The notes: generated by a model from the letters alone, not told the origin. Positions 1 to 11,053 are shown, counted from the stretch's first letter. The stretch is DNA of 64,000 nucleotides from Aliiruegeria lutimaris (GCF_900099935.1 NZ_FNEK01000004.1:62001-126000); one strand, 5' to 3'. Program-made: numbers and translations.

Positions 1-13
1 CACGAAACGCGGC

Positions 14-1288
<1,275 letters not shown>

Positions 1289-1421
1289 TCATTTATGCGC
1301 GACAATCGCATGGGTCGCCGGATAGAGGCGACTCTTCGGAACGAAGCCTAGGCCCGGCCTCGCGGCTGCGCCAACGGGTCCGATACGGATTTTTCCGGAT
1401 TGAGACCTTGCGGTCGCAGGC

Positions 1422-2087
1422 TCAGTCTTCGCCGTCCTCATCCTCGAACATGTCGGGCTGGTCGTCCTCGCCGCCATCGCCCTCTTCCATGCCGAAGCCG
1501 GGTGGCGGACGGTTGTCGAGCAGGCCCGCGGCGCGCAGGTCGCGCAGACCGGGCAGGTCGCGGGCGCTCTCCAGGCCGAAATGGTCGAGGAAGCCGGGCG
1601 TGACCACGAAAGTCACCGGCCGACCCGGCGTCATCCGGCGGCGGCCGAAGCGGATCCATTCCATTTCCAGCAACTGGTCGATCGTGCCGCGCGAGACGGA
1701 AACACCGCGGATCTCCTCGATCTCGGCCCGTGTGACAGGCTGGTGATAGGCGATGATCGCCAGAGTCTCGATGGCCGCGCGCGACAGCTTGCGGGTTTCC
1801 ACCGTTTCCTTCTGCATCAGGAAGCCGAGATCGGGCGCGGTCCGGATCGCCCAGCGGTCGGCGATACGCACCACGTTTACGCCCCTGCCCTCGTAGCGTT
1901 TGCGCAACCGCTCCAGCGCCGTGATCGCATCCGCGCCATGCGGCATCCGAGCGTTCAGCTCGCCCACCGTGATCGGCTCGGCGGTGGCAAAGAGGATCGC
2001 CTCGACCATACGCTCCTGTTCACCCTCGGGCGGGGCCTCGAACAGGCTCTCCTCGGGCTGGGCAAGGCTCTCATCATGTTCAGCCAT
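1422..2087 (-). CDS. scpB: Segregation and condensation protein ScpB
   Basis: 221 aa. ScpB is the winged-helix kleisin partner that joins ScpA and SMC in chromosome condensation. The core MVEAILFATAEPITVGELNARMP through TLAIIAYHQPVTRAEIEEIRGV is the conserved two-winged-helix part; the C-terminal tail is acidic (EEGDGGEDDQPDMFEDEDGED). I start at ATG 2085-2087 rather than the longer reading to 2126, because AGGAG lies just upstream and the start then overlaps the scpA stop by 8 bp, the usual translational coupling. Confidence 0.9.
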   Translation of the reverse strand: MAEHDESLAQPEESLFEAPPEGEQERMVEAILFATAEPITVGELNARMPHGADAITALERLRKRYEGRGVNVVRIADRWAIRTAPDLGFLMQKETVETRKLSRAAIETLAIIAYHQPVTRAEIEEIRGVSVSRGTIDQLLEMEWIRFGRRRMTPGRPVTFVVTPGFLDHFGLESARDLPGLRDLRAAGLLDNRPPPGFGMEEGDGGEDDQPDMFEDEDGED

Positions 2088-2880
2088 CGCGCCGCTCCTG
2101 GGATGCCCGGATCTGGATCGGGGCAAAGGTCTCGGTCTGGCGAATGGAGATCTTGCCCGCCTTCACCAATTCCAGCGAGGCGGCAAAGGTGGCCGCCGTG
2201 GCCGTGCGCCGGCGCACCGGGTCCAGCTCCCAGCCCTCGGGCAGGTAGGACATTAGGTCCGTCCATTCCCCGGCGTAGCCCACCAGCGGCTTCAGCCTTG
2301 CCAGCGCCTCCTCCATCGTGAAGAGGTTCTTGCGGTCCATCACGAAGGGGCGGAAATCGTCCTTGGTGCGGATCCGGGCATAGGCCTGCATCAGGTCCAG
2401 CAGCGAGGCGCTGTAGGTGACCGTGCGCTTGCGCTCCACCGTCTCGATCTCGCCGCGGATAAAGAAATCCTTGCCCTTCTGGTCGCGGGCCATCAGCTTG
2501 GCTGCCGCGTCGCGCATCGCCTGCAGGCGTTCGAGCTGGTAGGCGAGGTGCGCCGCCAACTCGTCGCCGGTCGGCCCGTCCTCGCCCGGCTCGGGCGGCA
2601 GCAGCAGGCGCGACTTGAGAAAGGCGAGCCACGCGGCCATGACGAGGTAATCCGCCGCCAGTTCGATGCGCAGCGTCTTGGCCTTCTCCACGAAGGTCAG
2701 GTATTGCTCGGCGAGCTTCAGAACCGAGATCTTGAGCAGGTCCACCTTCTGGGTGCGCGCGAGCGTCAGCAGCAGGTCCAGCGGGCCTTCATAGCCATCG
2801 ACATCGACAATGAGAGCCTCGGCGGCGAGCCTTTCGGCCACCGCTTCGTTCTTCACCGCCTGCACCATGTCCTCAGCCAT
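2080..2880 (-). CDS. scpA: Segregation and condensation protein ScpA (kleisin)
   Basis: 266 aa from ATG 2878-2880. The N-terminal block VDGYEGPLDLLLTLARTQKVDLLKISVLKLAEQYL is the SMC-binding kleisin signature; the C-terminal ISIRQTETFAPIQI region would be the winged-helix SMC contact. It works with ScpB (next gene, 8-bp overlap) and SMC, which is not in the window. The start is chosen because an AGAGG ribosome site precedes it and it overlaps the nagZ stop by 8 bp; the longer in-frame extension to 2997 lies wholly inside nagZ and has arginine-rich, noncoding-like composition. Confidence 0.9.
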   Translation of the reverse strand: MAEDMVQAVKNEAVAERLAAEALIVDVDGYEGPLDLLLTLARTQKVDLLKISVLKLAEQYLTFVEKAKTLRIELAADYLVMAAWLAFLKSRLLLPPEPGEDGPTGDELAAHLAYQLERLQAMRDAAAKLMARDQKGKDFFIRGEIETVERKRTVTYSASLLDLMQAYARIRTKDDFRPFVMDRKNLFTMEEALARLKPLVGYAGEWTDLMSYLPEGWELDPVRRRTATAATFAASLELVKAGKISIRQTETFAPIQIRASQERRDG

Positions 2881-3889
2881 AGACCTCTCCGCCCAGAAGG
2901 ATGCGAAGTTCCTCTTCCACCGCAAGAATGTCAATCGCCTGCGCGGCCGAGCGGCGATCCAGCGCCGAGTTTGCGCGGTCGAGCGCCCGCCCCTCAAGCG
3001 CGCCAGCCGCGCCGATCACCGCTTCCATCTCGCCCATCTCGCCGTTGCAATGCAGGACCAGATCGCATCCGGCGGCAATGGAGGCCGCGCTGCGCTCGGC
3101 CACGCCGCCATCGAGCGCTTCCATGGAGAGGTCGTCGCTCATCAACAGCCCGTCGAAACCGATCTCTTGCCGGATCAAAGAGATCATCTCCGGCGATTGC
3201 GTCGCGGGGCGCTCGGCATCGAAGGCCAGGTATTTCAGATGTGCGGTCATCGCCAATGGCAGGTCCGCCAGCGCCTTGAAGGGCGCGAAATCCTCCGCCC
3301 GCAGCGCCGCCGCATCGGCCTCCACGACCGGCAGGGCAAGGTGGCTGTCCAGCCGCGCTCGCCCATGGCCGGGAATATGCTTGATCACCGGCAGAACGCC
3401 GCCCGCCATCAGCCCCTCTGCCGCCGCCCGCGCGCCGGTCACAACGCTGGCGACATCTTCGCCGAAACAACGGTTGCGCAGGAAGGAATGCGTTTCGGGG
3501 CGGGCCAGGTCGGCGGTGGGGGCGCAGTTCACGTCGATACCGACGGCGCGCAACTCCTCGGCGATCAGCCGATGGCGCAGAAACATAGCCCGCGCCGCGT
3601 TTTCCAGACCCTCGGCGGCGTGCATCTGCTCCAGCGGCGGGCGCCACAGACGCCAATGCGGTGGGCGCATCCGTTGCACGCGCCCCCCTTCCTGATCGAT
3701 CAGGATCGGCGCCTCTCGCCCCACGGCCGCACGCATATCGGCGGTCAGGGCGGCAAGCTGCCCCGGTTCCTCGACATTGCGGGCAAACAGGATGAAGCCC
3801 CAAGGCGGCGCCTCGGCGAAGAAATCCCTTTCCTGCGGCAGCAGGCGCGGGCCGGAACAGCCCAGGATCGCCGCCGCGAGCGCGCTCAC
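2873..3889 (-). CDS. nagZ: Beta-N-acetylhexosaminidase NagZ
   Basis: 338 aa, GTG start forming a GTGA overlap with the upstream SPOR gene. GH3-family NagZ removes GlcNAc from anhydromuropeptides in cytoplasmic peptidoglycan recycling. Visible motifs: ILIDQEGGRVQRMRPP, then KHIPGHGRARLDSHLALP (family KHFPGHG...DSH, catalytic His loop), then GLLMSDDLSMEAL carrying the nucleophilic Asp. Length matches the family. It sits in the argS-SPOR-nagZ-scpA-scpB run that is common in Rhodobacteraceae. Confidence 0.92.
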   Translation of the reverse strand: MSALAAAILGCSGPRLLPQERDFFAEAPPWGFILFARNVEEPGQLAALTADMRAAVGREAPILIDQEGGRVQRMRPPHWRLWRPPLEQMHAAEGLENAARAMFLRHRLIAEELRAVGIDVNCAPTADLARPETHSFLRNRCFGEDVASVVTGARAAAEGLMAGGVLPVIKHIPGHGRARLDSHLALPVVEADAAALRAEDFAPFKALADLPLAMTAHLKYLAFDAERPATQSPEMISLIRQEIGFDGLLMSDDLSMEALDGGVAERSAASIAAGCDLVLHCNGEMGEMEAVIGAAGALEGRALDRANSALDRRSAAQAIDILAVEEELRILLGGEVYG

Positions 3890-4956
3890 TTGGCGACCAC
3901 GGGGATGCAGTCGGTTCGCTCGGCCACCAGAGCGGCACAGAAGCGACGCGCATCGGACAGATCGGCAAAGCCCATCGCGCGCAGCCGCCAGAACGTCCGC
4001 CCACCGGCCTTGGCCTCGACCACAACCTGCGTCTTGTCCACCATCAAGCCGTCGAACTTGCCCGAGATCTTGCCCCAGGCGGTGCGGGCTTCCTCGGGGG
4101 TGTCAAAGGCACCAAGCTGGACCAGCCGCGTGCCCTTCGGCACCTCGGCGGCGTCCATGACAGCCGGGGTCGCGGATACAGTCGCGGACACAGAGGCCAA
4201 CACCACCGGTGCGCGCGATGTCGGGCGTGCCAGCGGGCGCGGCGACAGGGCCACGCCGGGGCCGGTCACGACCTGGACGGTCCGGACCTCTGGCAACGCT
4301 TCATCCTGGGCGCTGGCTTCGACCGGCTCCGCCCCCGTTTCCGCTTCGCTCAACGGCGTCGCGCCGGCGATACTGGCATTTGCCAGCGCAATCGCCCGCG
4401 CAATCGGGTCATCGGCGGGAAATTCCTGGCTCAGGCTGGCCAGTTGCGCCGACTCGTCCGGCGGCAGCAATTCCGCATCGTCAGCCTCGGCCGAGCTGGC
4501 GAGTTCGAGATCGCCGTCCTTGGTCGAGGCGGTCAACTGCCCGAGAGGCAGGTCCTCCTCCGACAGGTCCACCGGTGCTGGCGCCAGTGTCAGGCGCTCC
4601 TCGGGCGGCGAAGCCGCCCCGGAGGCCTGCACGCCATTGACCGAGAGCCCCGAATGCGACGCGATCTGTCCGCCCGGATCATCCGGCGCAACCCGCATTG
4701 GCCCTTCGAGCGCGCGCACGACCGGAACGCCGTGCACATCGCGCATGATCTGTTTGTATCCCCAATAGCCACCGGTGCCGATCACCGCCAGCGACAGGAG
4801 CGTACCGGTCACATGCGCGAGAAGGCGCAGTTTTCCCGGTCCGCCCGCGCGGTAGTTCTCGGACTGCACCTGCATTCCGTCATCGTAAATTTCGTGATGA
4901 TAGGATTCCTGAGCCGGTTCATAAGCTCCGGAACCGTGGGCCTGTCCCCGGTTCAT
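3886..4956 (-). CDS. SPOR-domain single-pass membrane protein
   Basis: About 356 aa from ATG 4954-4956 (GAGG upstream; an alternative ATG lies at 4969-4971). Layout: a short cytoplasmic N-terminus, one membrane segment at about residues 44-66 (LLAHVTGTLLSLAVIGTGGYWGY), a long low-complexity acidic/Ala-rich periplasmic linker, and a C-terminal SPOR domain at about 275-356 (GTRLVQLGAFDTPEEARTAW ... FWRLRAMGF). SPOR domains bind denuded septal glycan strands, so a role at the division site is likely (inference). It is translationally coupled to nagZ and 91 bp downstream of argS. Confidence 0.85.
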   Translation of the reverse strand: MNRGQAHGSGAYEPAQESYHHEIYDDGMQVQSENYRAGGPGKLRLLAHVTGTLLSLAVIGTGGYWGYKQIMRDVHGVPVVRALEGPMRVAPDDPGGQIASHSGLSVNGVQASGAASPPEERLTLAPAPVDLSEEDLPLGQLTASTKDGDLELASSAEADDAELLPPDESAQLASLSQEFPADDPIARAIALANASIAGATPLSEAETGAEPVEASAQDEALPEVRTVQVVTGPGVALSPRPLARPTSRAPVVLASVSATVSATPAVMDAAEVPKGTRLVQLGAFDTPEEARTAWGKISGKFDGLMVDKTQVVVEAKAGGRTFWRLRAMGFADLSDARRFCAALVAERTDCIPVVAK

Positions 4957-5047
4957 GTCACTGCGCCTCATTTCTCGCCCGCGCGAGATCGAAAACGAAC
5001 CGCAGCGGGGCTATTGCTTGCCTGCCTTTGCCCCGCGGCGCCGTTTA

Positions 5048-6793
5048 TCAGCGCATTTCTTCAACCGGGGTCACACCCAAGATACCAAGACCGGTGGAAA
5101 TCACAACGGAGACGGCACGCGCGAGCGCAATTTTCGCCTGCGACGTGGCAGGATCGTCCTCCTGCAGGAATCGCAGCTCCGTCTCGTCGTTCCCACGGTT
5201 CCAGAGTGCGTGAAGATCGCCTGCCAACTCATAGAGATAGAAGGCAATTCTGTGCGGCTCATGAGTACGGGCCGCGATCTCGAGCAGGCGTGGCCATTCG
5301 GCCACTTTCGCCGCGAGGGACAGCTCTGCCTCGTGGGTCATGCCCGACAGGTCGGCCGCGGCAAGCGTTGCGTCATCCACGGCGATGCCCGCGGCCTCGG
5401 CCTTGCGCAGCACCGATTTCACCCGGGCATGGGCGTATTGGACGTAGAAAACCGGGTTATCCTTGCTCTGCTCCAGCACCTTGGCGAAGTCAAAATCGAG
5501 CGGCGCATCGTTCTTCCGGGTGAGCATGACGAAACGTGTCACATCCGCGCCCACCTGGTCCACCACGTCGCGCAGCGTCACGAAGGTGCCCGCGCGCTTG
5601 GACATCTTGAAGGGCTCGCCATTCCTGTAGAGCTTCACCAGCTGCGTGAGCTTGATATCGAGCGGCACCTTGCCATCGGAGAGCGCCGACACCGCCGCCT
5701 TCATCCGCTTGACGTATCCGCCATGGTCGGCGCCGAAAATGTCGATCAACGCATCGTAGCCGCGCTCCACCTTGTCGAAGTGGTACGCAATATCGGGCGC
5801 GAAATAGGTCCAGGAGCCGTCCGATTTCTTCACCGGGCGGTCGACATCATCGCCATGCTCCGTGGATTTGAAGAGCGTCTGCTCGCGCGGCTCCCAATCT
5901 TCCGGCTTCTTGCCTTTCGGCGGCTCCAGCACGCCCTCGTAGATCAGGCCCTTGCTTTCCAGCGAGGCCAGCGCTGCCTCGATCAGGCCGGTGCCATAGA
6001 GGGATTTCTCGGAGAAGAACTTGTCCATCTTCACGCCGAGTGCGGCCAGGTCCTCGCGGATCAGTTCCATCATCGCGTCGGTGGCGAAGTTACGAACCTC
6101 CTGCAGCCAGACCTCCTCGGGCTGGTCGACATACGCATCGCCCACCTTTTCCTTCAGCGCCTCGCCCGCCGCGATCAGGTAATCCCCGGGATAAGTGCCG
6201 TCCGGGAAGGCCACTTCCTTTCCATGCGCTTCGAGGTAGCGCAGATAGACCGAGCGGGCGAGCGTATCGACCTGCCCGCCGCCATCGTTGATGTAGTATT
6301 CCCGTGTCACCTCATGGCCGGCGAAATCCAGTAGCGAGGCCAGCGCATCGCCGAAAACCGCGCCGCGGGTATGGCCCACATGCAGTGGCCCGGTCGGGTT
6401 GGCAGAGACATATTCCACGTTGACCCGCTTGCCCTGCCCCATGTCGGAGCGGCCATAGTCGGCGCCCTGCTCCAGCACCGCGCGCACCACGCCGGCCCAG
6501 ACCGGCCCGGCAAGCCGCAGGTTCAGGAAACCGGGTCCAGCCACGTCCACGGTGGCAACGCGCTCGTCATCGGCCAGTTTCGCGGCCAGTGCCTCGGCAA
6601 TATCGCGCGGCTTGCGCTTGGCGGGCTTGGCCAGAACCATCGCGGCATTGGTCGCCATGTCGCCATGCAGCGGATCGCGTGGCGGCTCGACGGCGACATT
6701 GGAGAAGTCCAGCCCCTCGGGCAGAACACCCTCGGCTACCAGCGCGTCCAGCGCATCGGTCACGAGGGTACGGATATCGGCATAAATGTTCAT
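5048..6793 (-). CDS. argS: Arginyl-tRNA synthetase
   Basis: 581 aa, class I synthetase charging tRNA-Arg. The HIGH motif appears as HVGH at residues 138-141 ([20 protein letters not shown]), the KMSK loop as [18 protein letters not shown], and the C-terminal helical anticodon-binding domain starts near [17 protein letters not shown]. The N-terminal Add1-type domain ([18 protein letters not shown]) is also present. Length is normal for the family. It begins the minus-strand run that continues into the SPOR gene; upstream it faces a divergent desaturase gene across about 196 bp. Confidence 0.97.
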   Translation of the reverse strand: MNIYADIRTLVTDALDALVAEGVLPEGLDFSNVAVEPPRDPLHGDMATNAAMVLAKPAKRKPRDIAEALAAKLADDERVATVDVAGPGFLNLRLAGPVWAGVVRAVLEQGADYGRSDMGQGKRVNVEYVSANPTGPLHVGHTRGAVFGDALASLLDFAGHEVTREYYINDGGGQVDTLARSVYLRYLEAHGKEVAFPDGTYPGDYLIAAGEALKEKVGDAYVDQPEEVWLQEVRNFATDAMMELIREDLAALGVKMDKFFSEKSLYGTGLIEAALASLESKGLIYEGVLEPPKGKKPEDWEPREQTLFKSTEHGDDVDRPVKKSDGSWTYFAPDIAYHFDKVERGYDALIDIFGADHGGYVKRMKAAVSALSDGKVPLDIKLTQLVKLYRNGEPFKMSKRAGTFVTLRDVVDQVGADVTRFVMLTRKNDAPLDFDFAKVLEQSKDNPVFYVQYAHARVKSVLRKAEAAGIAVDDATLAAADLSGMTHEAELSLAAKVAEWPRLLEIAARTHEPHRIAFYLYELAGDLHALWNRGNDETELRFLQEDDPATSQAKIALARAVSVVISTGLGILGVTPVEEMR

Positions 6794-6989
6794 GGATCAG
6801 GCTCCGCTGGCGTTGCCGGGCGGTGTATCACGGGTACGGGCGGGGTCAATGGTGGGGGCTCTTGGCGGGCCAATACATGGAGCGCGCGCGCGTCGGCCGG
6901 ATCCGGGCCTGCATCTGCCGCGTGAGGAATTCGCTTGTGTCGGGGCGCTGATAGGTTATCGGCTTTCCTGACAACAACAAAGTAGGCGC

Positions 6990-8024
6990 ATGATCGAACC
7001 TTCAGACAATATCGGGGCTCAACCGAGTCCCAAACAAGCCAAAGACTGGGTCAAGATTCTGGCCCACTACCGCGAGCCGAGCAACCGCCGCAGCACCATC
7101 GAACTGGCAATTACAGCCATTCCATTCGTGTTGTTCTGGGGGATCGCCGTGTACGCGTTGTCGATCAGCAATTGGCTCGCCTTCGGAAGTTCGCTTCTGA
7201 TCGCGCCTTTCCTGCTGCGTCTTTTCGCGATCCAACATGATTGCGGGCATGGCTCGTTTTTCTCGAACCGGATGGTCAGCGACTGGGTTGGCCGCTGCAT
7301 CGGCGTACTTACGCTCACGCCCTACGACGTCTGGCGCCGGTCGCATTCGATCCATCATAGTTCCGCGGGCAACCTGAACAGGCGGGGCATTGGCGATATC
7401 CTGACCCTGACCGTCGAGGAGTTTTCCGCTCTGACGCTGTTCGGCCGCTTCAAGTACCGTCTCTACCGTAATCCGGTGACCATGTTCGGCTTCGGGCCCA
7501 GCTATCTCTTCCTTCTGGAGAACCGGCTGCCATTGGGGTTCATGAACAGCGCGAGATACTGGTTCAGTTCGATGGCCACGAATCTCGCCATTTTGCTTGC
7601 CGTCGCGCTGATCTGGTATCTCGGCGGAGCGATGCCATTGCTTTTGATCTTCCTGCCATCGACCCTGATCGCCGCCACTGCGGGGGTATGGCTCTTCTAC
7701 GTGCAGCACCAATTCGAGCACACGCAATGGGAGTCGGAAGAGAACTGGCAGCTGCACGAGTCCGCACTGCACGGAAGCTCACACTATGTGCTGCCTTCGG
7801 TCCTGCAATGGATCTCGGCCAATATCGGGATCCACCACGTGCATCACCTCTACAGCCGGATTCCGTTCTACCGCCTGCCGGAAGTTCTTCACGATCACTC
7901 GGAACTGGCTCAGTGCAACCGGATGACAATTGCGCAAAGCCTGTCGACGGTGAAGCTGAAGCTGTGGGACGCGGACAACAAGCGGCTCGTGTCGTTCTCG
8001 GAAGCCCGCGCGCTTCACGGCTGA
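6990..8024 (+). CDS. Membrane fatty-acid desaturase (omega-6/DesA-like)
   Basis: 344 aa with the three histidine boxes of membrane di-iron desaturases: HDCGH at 83-87, HSIHH at 119-123 and HHVHH at 282-286, plus YVQHQFEHTQW at about 237-247. Hydrophobic segments near 36-80 and 195-235 fit four membrane spans. It would introduce a double bond in acyl lipids; position and substrate (acyl lipid, carotenoid or other) are not readable. It is transcribed opposite to dgt and argS, which flank it and are usually neighbours in relatives, so it looks like an insertion into a core block. Confidence 0.85.
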   Translation: MIEPSDNIGAQPSPKQAKDWVKILAHYREPSNRRSTIELAITAIPFVLFWGIAVYALSISNWLAFGSSLLIAPFLLRLFAIQHDCGHGSFFSNRMVSDWVGRCIGVLTLTPYDVWRRSHSIHHSSAGNLNRRGIGDILTLTVEEFSALTLFGRFKYRLYRNPVTMFGFGPSYLFLLENRLPLGFMNSARYWFSSMATNLAILLAVALIWYLGGAMPLLLIFLPSTLIAATAGVWLFYVQHQFEHTQWESEENWQLHESALHGSSHYVLPSVLQWISANIGIHHVHHLYSRIPFYRLPEVLHDHSELAQCNRMTIAQSLSTVKLKLWDADNKRLVSFSEARALHG

Positions 8025-8140
8025 GCGTCAGAGGACCTCGTAGCAGGCAATCCACGCTTGATGTGACGGACAATCCGATCCTCAAGCAGGTGGTGCCGAG
8101 CGCCTAGTGAATGTCGGCATCGCCCAGATGCCGGCGTGCC

Positions 8141-9280
8141 TTACCCGCAGAGCCTCGCGTGTTCCTGTAGCGCGAAGCGGTCCGTCATGCCGGCCACGTA
8201 ATCGGCCACCACCCGCGCCAGCGCCGTCGGCCCCTCGGCAAGAGCCACGTCTTCCTGCCAGGCCGCCGGCATCAACGAGGGGTCGCTCATGAAGAGCGGG
8301 AAGAGATCCTCTACCACGCGGCTTACCCGCGCGCGTTCCGCCATCACCGCGGGGGCACGATACATGCGCGAGAACAGGAACGCCCGGATCGCCTCGATCT
8401 GCAGCCAGACAGGCCGGGAGAACCGTACGACCGGCTTGCCGTAGTCGCGCACGTCCTGCGCGCATTTCGGCCCCGCCTCGGCCAGAAGCCGTCGGGAGGT
8501 GTCGATCACGTCGGTTACCATCACGCCGAAGACCCGCCGCAGCGCTTCGTGCCGCCGCCGCTTCACGTCCAGATCCGGCCAGAGCGCGTCCACCTCCGCA
8601 TAGGCCGGCCCGACGATCGGCAGGGTCGAGACCTCGGCATCCTTGAACAGCCCCGCGCGCAACCCGTCCAGAAGGTCGTGATTGTTATAGGCGATATCGT
8701 CCGAAATCGCCGCCACCTGCGCCTCGGCACTGGCATGGGTGTGCAGCTCCAGGTCATGCAGCGCGTTGTATTCCTTGAGCCGGTAGGGCAGCGGCCCGGT
8801 CACCGGTCCGTTATGCTTGGCGATCCCTTCCAGCGTCTCCCATGTCAGGTTCAGCCCGTCGAACCCGGCATAATGGCGCTCCAGCGCGGTCACGATGCGA
8901 ATGGCCTGCGCGTTGTGATCGAAGCCGCCATGCGGCGCCATCAGCTTGTGCAGCGCATCCTCCCCGGTATGACCGAAGGGCGTGTGCCCAAGGTCATGCG
9001 CCAGCGCAACCGCTTCGGTCAGCTCCTGGTTCAGCCCCAGCGTGCCGGCAATGGTGCGGGCCACCTGCGCTACCTCGATGGAATGGGTAAGCCGGGTGCG
9101 GAAATAATCCCCCTCATGCTCGACGAACACTTGCGTCTTGTGCTTGAGCCGGCGAAAGGCGGAGGAGTGGATGATGCGGTCCCTATCACGCTGGAAGGGC
9201 GAGCGAAACGTGCTCATTTCCTCCTTGTACAGCCGCCCTCGGCTGTCGGCAGGGTCGCAGGCATAACGGGCGAGGTTCAT
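8141..9280 (-). CDS. dgt: Deoxyguanosinetriphosphate triphosphohydrolase-like protein (HD domain)
   Basis: 379 aa from ATG 9278-9280 (AAGGA upstream). The longer reading to 9883 crosses the divergent HesB gene and is rejected. HD-domain metal ligands are visible as RLTHSIEVAQVAR, AHDLGHTPFGHTGE and AISDDIAYNNHDL. Dgt-like enzymes hydrolyse dNTPs to the deoxynucleoside and triphosphate and so influence the dNTP pool; this length corresponds to the Dgt-like type 2 subgroup. It is divergent from the Fe-S carrier gene with a 78-bp shared promoter region. Confidence 0.9.
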   Translation of the reverse strand: MNLARYACDPADSRGRLYKEEMSTFRSPFQRDRDRIIHSSAFRRLKHKTQVFVEHEGDYFRTRLTHSIEVAQVARTIAGTLGLNQELTEAVALAHDLGHTPFGHTGEDALHKLMAPHGGFDHNAQAIRIVTALERHYAGFDGLNLTWETLEGIAKHNGPVTGPLPYRLKEYNALHDLELHTHASAEAQVAAISDDIAYNNHDLLDGLRAGLFKDAEVSTLPIVGPAYAEVDALWPDLDVKRRRHEALRRVFGVMVTDVIDTSRRLLAEAGPKCAQDVRDYGKPVVRFSRPVWLQIEAIRAFLFSRMYRAPAVMAERARVSRVVEDLFPLFMSDPSLMPAAWQEDVALAEGPTALARVVADYVAGMTDRFALQEHARLCG

Positions 9281-9358
9281 GGGAATCCTTGTTGAGCCGT
9301 TCTCTGCGCCATATATCCAATATATTGACGGAATGCGACGGGACATTGGAGCCATTTC

Positions 9359-9682
9359 ATGCAGTTGACCCTGCCCCCCAAGGTGACGGAACGCGCTTTC
9401 GAGCGCCTGGCCGAGATTGATGCCGCCCCGCAGGCCCTCCGCGTGGCGGTCGAGGGCGGCGGCTGTTCCGGTTTTCAATACGAAATCACGCTCGACGCGC
9501 CGAAGCCGGATGACCTCGTGATCGAGGGCCACGGGCAAAAGGTGGTGGTGGATTCCGTCTCCCTGCCCTTCCTCGAAAACGCCGTCATCGATTTCTCCGA
9601 CGAACTGATCGGCGCGCGTTTCACCATCGAGAACCCCAACGCCACCTCCTCCTGCGGCTGCGGCACCAGTTTCTCGATGTAA
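9359..9682 (+). CDS. HesB/IscA/ErpA-family iron-sulfur cluster assembly protein
   Basis: 107 aa, A-type carrier. The three conserved cysteines are present: Cys36 in GGGCSGFQY and Cys99/Cys101 in SSCGCGTSFSM at the C-terminus. These proteins receive and pass on Fe-S clusters. Which paralogue (ErpA, IscA or SufA) cannot be decided; no isc or suf genes are nearby. The product is complete and of typical length, and is divergent from dgt, an arrangement frequent in the family. Confidence 0.9.
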   Translation: MQLTLPPKVTERAFERLAEIDAAPQALRVAVEGGGCSGFQYEITLDAPKPDDLVIEGHGQKVVVDSVSLPFLENAVIDFSDELIGARFTIENPNATSSCGCGTSFSM

Positions 9683-9768
9683 AAGCCCGCCAAAGACCGG
9701 AATTTTTCCTCGTCCTGCGCGATAGCCTCTCGTAACCTGCCCGGGCGAGAAACAAGAGGAGCCGGACA

Positions 9769-10413
9769 ATGGAAACGGAAGAGGAGAGAGCCAGCATTCA
9801 CTGGGGCGTGATGTTGCTCCTGCTCGTTTCATCATTCCTGTTGGTGCCGCTCTTCGGCTCATCCAAGCTCGTGGAAGTGACAAGCCTTGTCCTGTTCGAG
9901 TTGACCATCGTTGGATCGATCATCTTGAGCGCCAAGGCCCGCTGGCTCCGCGCCGCTGGCGGGGCGCTTGCGCTTATCTGGTTTGCCCATTCGGTTCTGG
10001 CCGTTTCCGGCGTTCGGATGAGCGAAAACCTCGCCTATCTCTCCGTGATCCTCGTGCTTGGCGCGCTTGCGATTACGTTCCGCGTCCTGCTGCTCGAGGG
10101 GCGTGGCAATATCGAAACCCTGCTCGGGGCGTTTTTCGGTTACCTGCTGCTCGCGATGGCTTGGGCGATGCTTTACGTCCAGATCGAGCGCAGCTTTCCC
10201 GGCTCCTTCGCAATGCCGGAAGGCGCGGATATCTGGTCCACCATGCTCTATTACAGCCTCGTCACCGTGACGACGCTCGGCTATGGCGACATTCTTCCCC
10301 TAACCCCGCTCGCGATGATGGCCGCGGGGTTCGAGGCGGTGGTGGGCGTGCTCTACGTAGCTGTCATGGTTGGCAGTATCGTCGGCAATCTCAAGTCGAC
10401 GCATCCTCGCTGA
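9769..10413 (+). CDS. Two-TM-type potassium/ion channel protein
   Basis: 214 aa integral membrane protein. Hydrophobic segments run from about 13-30, 37-54, 64-80, 86-104 and 117-137, followed by a pore helix and the selectivity filter TLGYGD at residues 169-174 and a last segment at about 183-206. The C-terminal half is an Ion_trans_2 pore domain as in K+ channels; the N-terminal spans are unassigned. There is no cytoplasmic RCK domain, so gating is unknown. It stands 86 bp after the HesB gene and may be independent of it. Confidence 0.8.
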   Translation: METEEERASIHWGVMLLLLVSSFLLVPLFGSSKLVEVTSLVLFELTIVGSIILSAKARWLRAAGGALALIWFAHSVLAVSGVRMSENLAYLSVILVLGALAITFRVLLLEGRGNIETLLGAFFGYLLLAMAWAMLYVQIERSFPGSFAMPEGADIWSTMLYYSLVTVTTLGYGDILPLTPLAMMAAGFEAVVGVLYVAVMVGSIVGNLKSTHPR

Positions 10414-10541
10414 ACTGCGTTCCGGCAAACGGTTTGCATCGCCCGGCCCGCCCCTTTAGTGTATTGGGCACACTCAAAAGGGCACCGGCCAGACAGGCTG
10501 CCCCTGCAAATTCATCCCCCATCCCAGATTGAGAGGCTCCC

Positions 10542-10970
10542 ATGAGCACCGCCAAAACGGGCGATACTGTCCGGATTCACTACACGGGTACACTGACCGA
10601 CGGCTCCACTTTCGACTCCTCGCAAGGCCGCGAACCGCTCGAGTTCGTGATCGGCAGCGGCCAGATCATCCCCGGACTGGACGCGGCCATGCCCGGCATG
10701 GAGATCGGCGAGACCAAGACCGTCAATATTCCCTGCACCGAGGCCTATGGCGAGGCGGACCCCACGCGCCTGCAAAAGGTTCCGCGCGGCGAAATCCCCG
10801 ACAATATCCCGCTCGAAGCCGGCCTCACCCTGCAGGCGCAGGCCCCGAATGGGCAGATCATCCAGTTCACGGTTATCGAGTTCAACGAAGAGATCGTTAC
10901 CCTCGACGCCAACCACCCGCTCGCCGGCAAGGACCTGACCTTCGAGGTCGAGCTGGTTTCCATCGGTTGA
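10542..10970 (+). CDS. FKBP-type peptidyl-prolyl cis-trans isomerase (SlyD-like)
   Basis: 142 aa. The FKBP core opens with GDTVRIHYTGTLTDGSTFDSS and contains an inserted IF/chaperone flap (ETKTVNIPCTEAYGEADPTRLQKVP) as in SlyD/FkpB. There is no signal peptide, so it is cytoplasmic. Unlike E. coli SlyD, there is no His/Cys-rich metal-binding tail: the protein ends at FEVELVSIG. It probably assists proline isomerisation and folding. It precedes xthA by 83 bp with a GC-rich hairpin between, so the two may be transcribed separately. Confidence 0.9.
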   Translation: MSTAKTGDTVRIHYTGTLTDGSTFDSSQGREPLEFVIGSGQIIPGLDAAMPGMEIGETKTVNIPCTEAYGEADPTRLQKVPRGEIPDNIPLEAGLTLQAQAPNGQIIQFTVIEFNEEIVTLDANHPLAGKDLTFEVELVSIG

Positions 10971-10994
10971 CAAGCGGTTGACCCCGCCCCCATT

Positions 10995-11017
10995 CCCGGG
11001 CTTTCTGTGAGCCCGGG
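10995..11017. repeat. GC-rich inverted repeat between FKBP gene and xthA
   Basis: Perfect 8-bp arms CCCGGGCT / AGCCCGGG around a 7-nt loop. No T-run follows on either strand, so it is not a textbook intrinsic terminator. It may attenuate transcription or stabilise mRNA between the two genes. Confidence 0.4.
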
Positions 11018-11053
11018 CGTGCGGCCCGGCGAGGCGTCGACCGGGGAGCGGGC

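Noticed and set aside
8141-9883. dgt reading extended to 580 codons
   Set aside because: The extension crosses the whole HesB gene on the other strand; ATG 9278-9280 has its own ribosome site.
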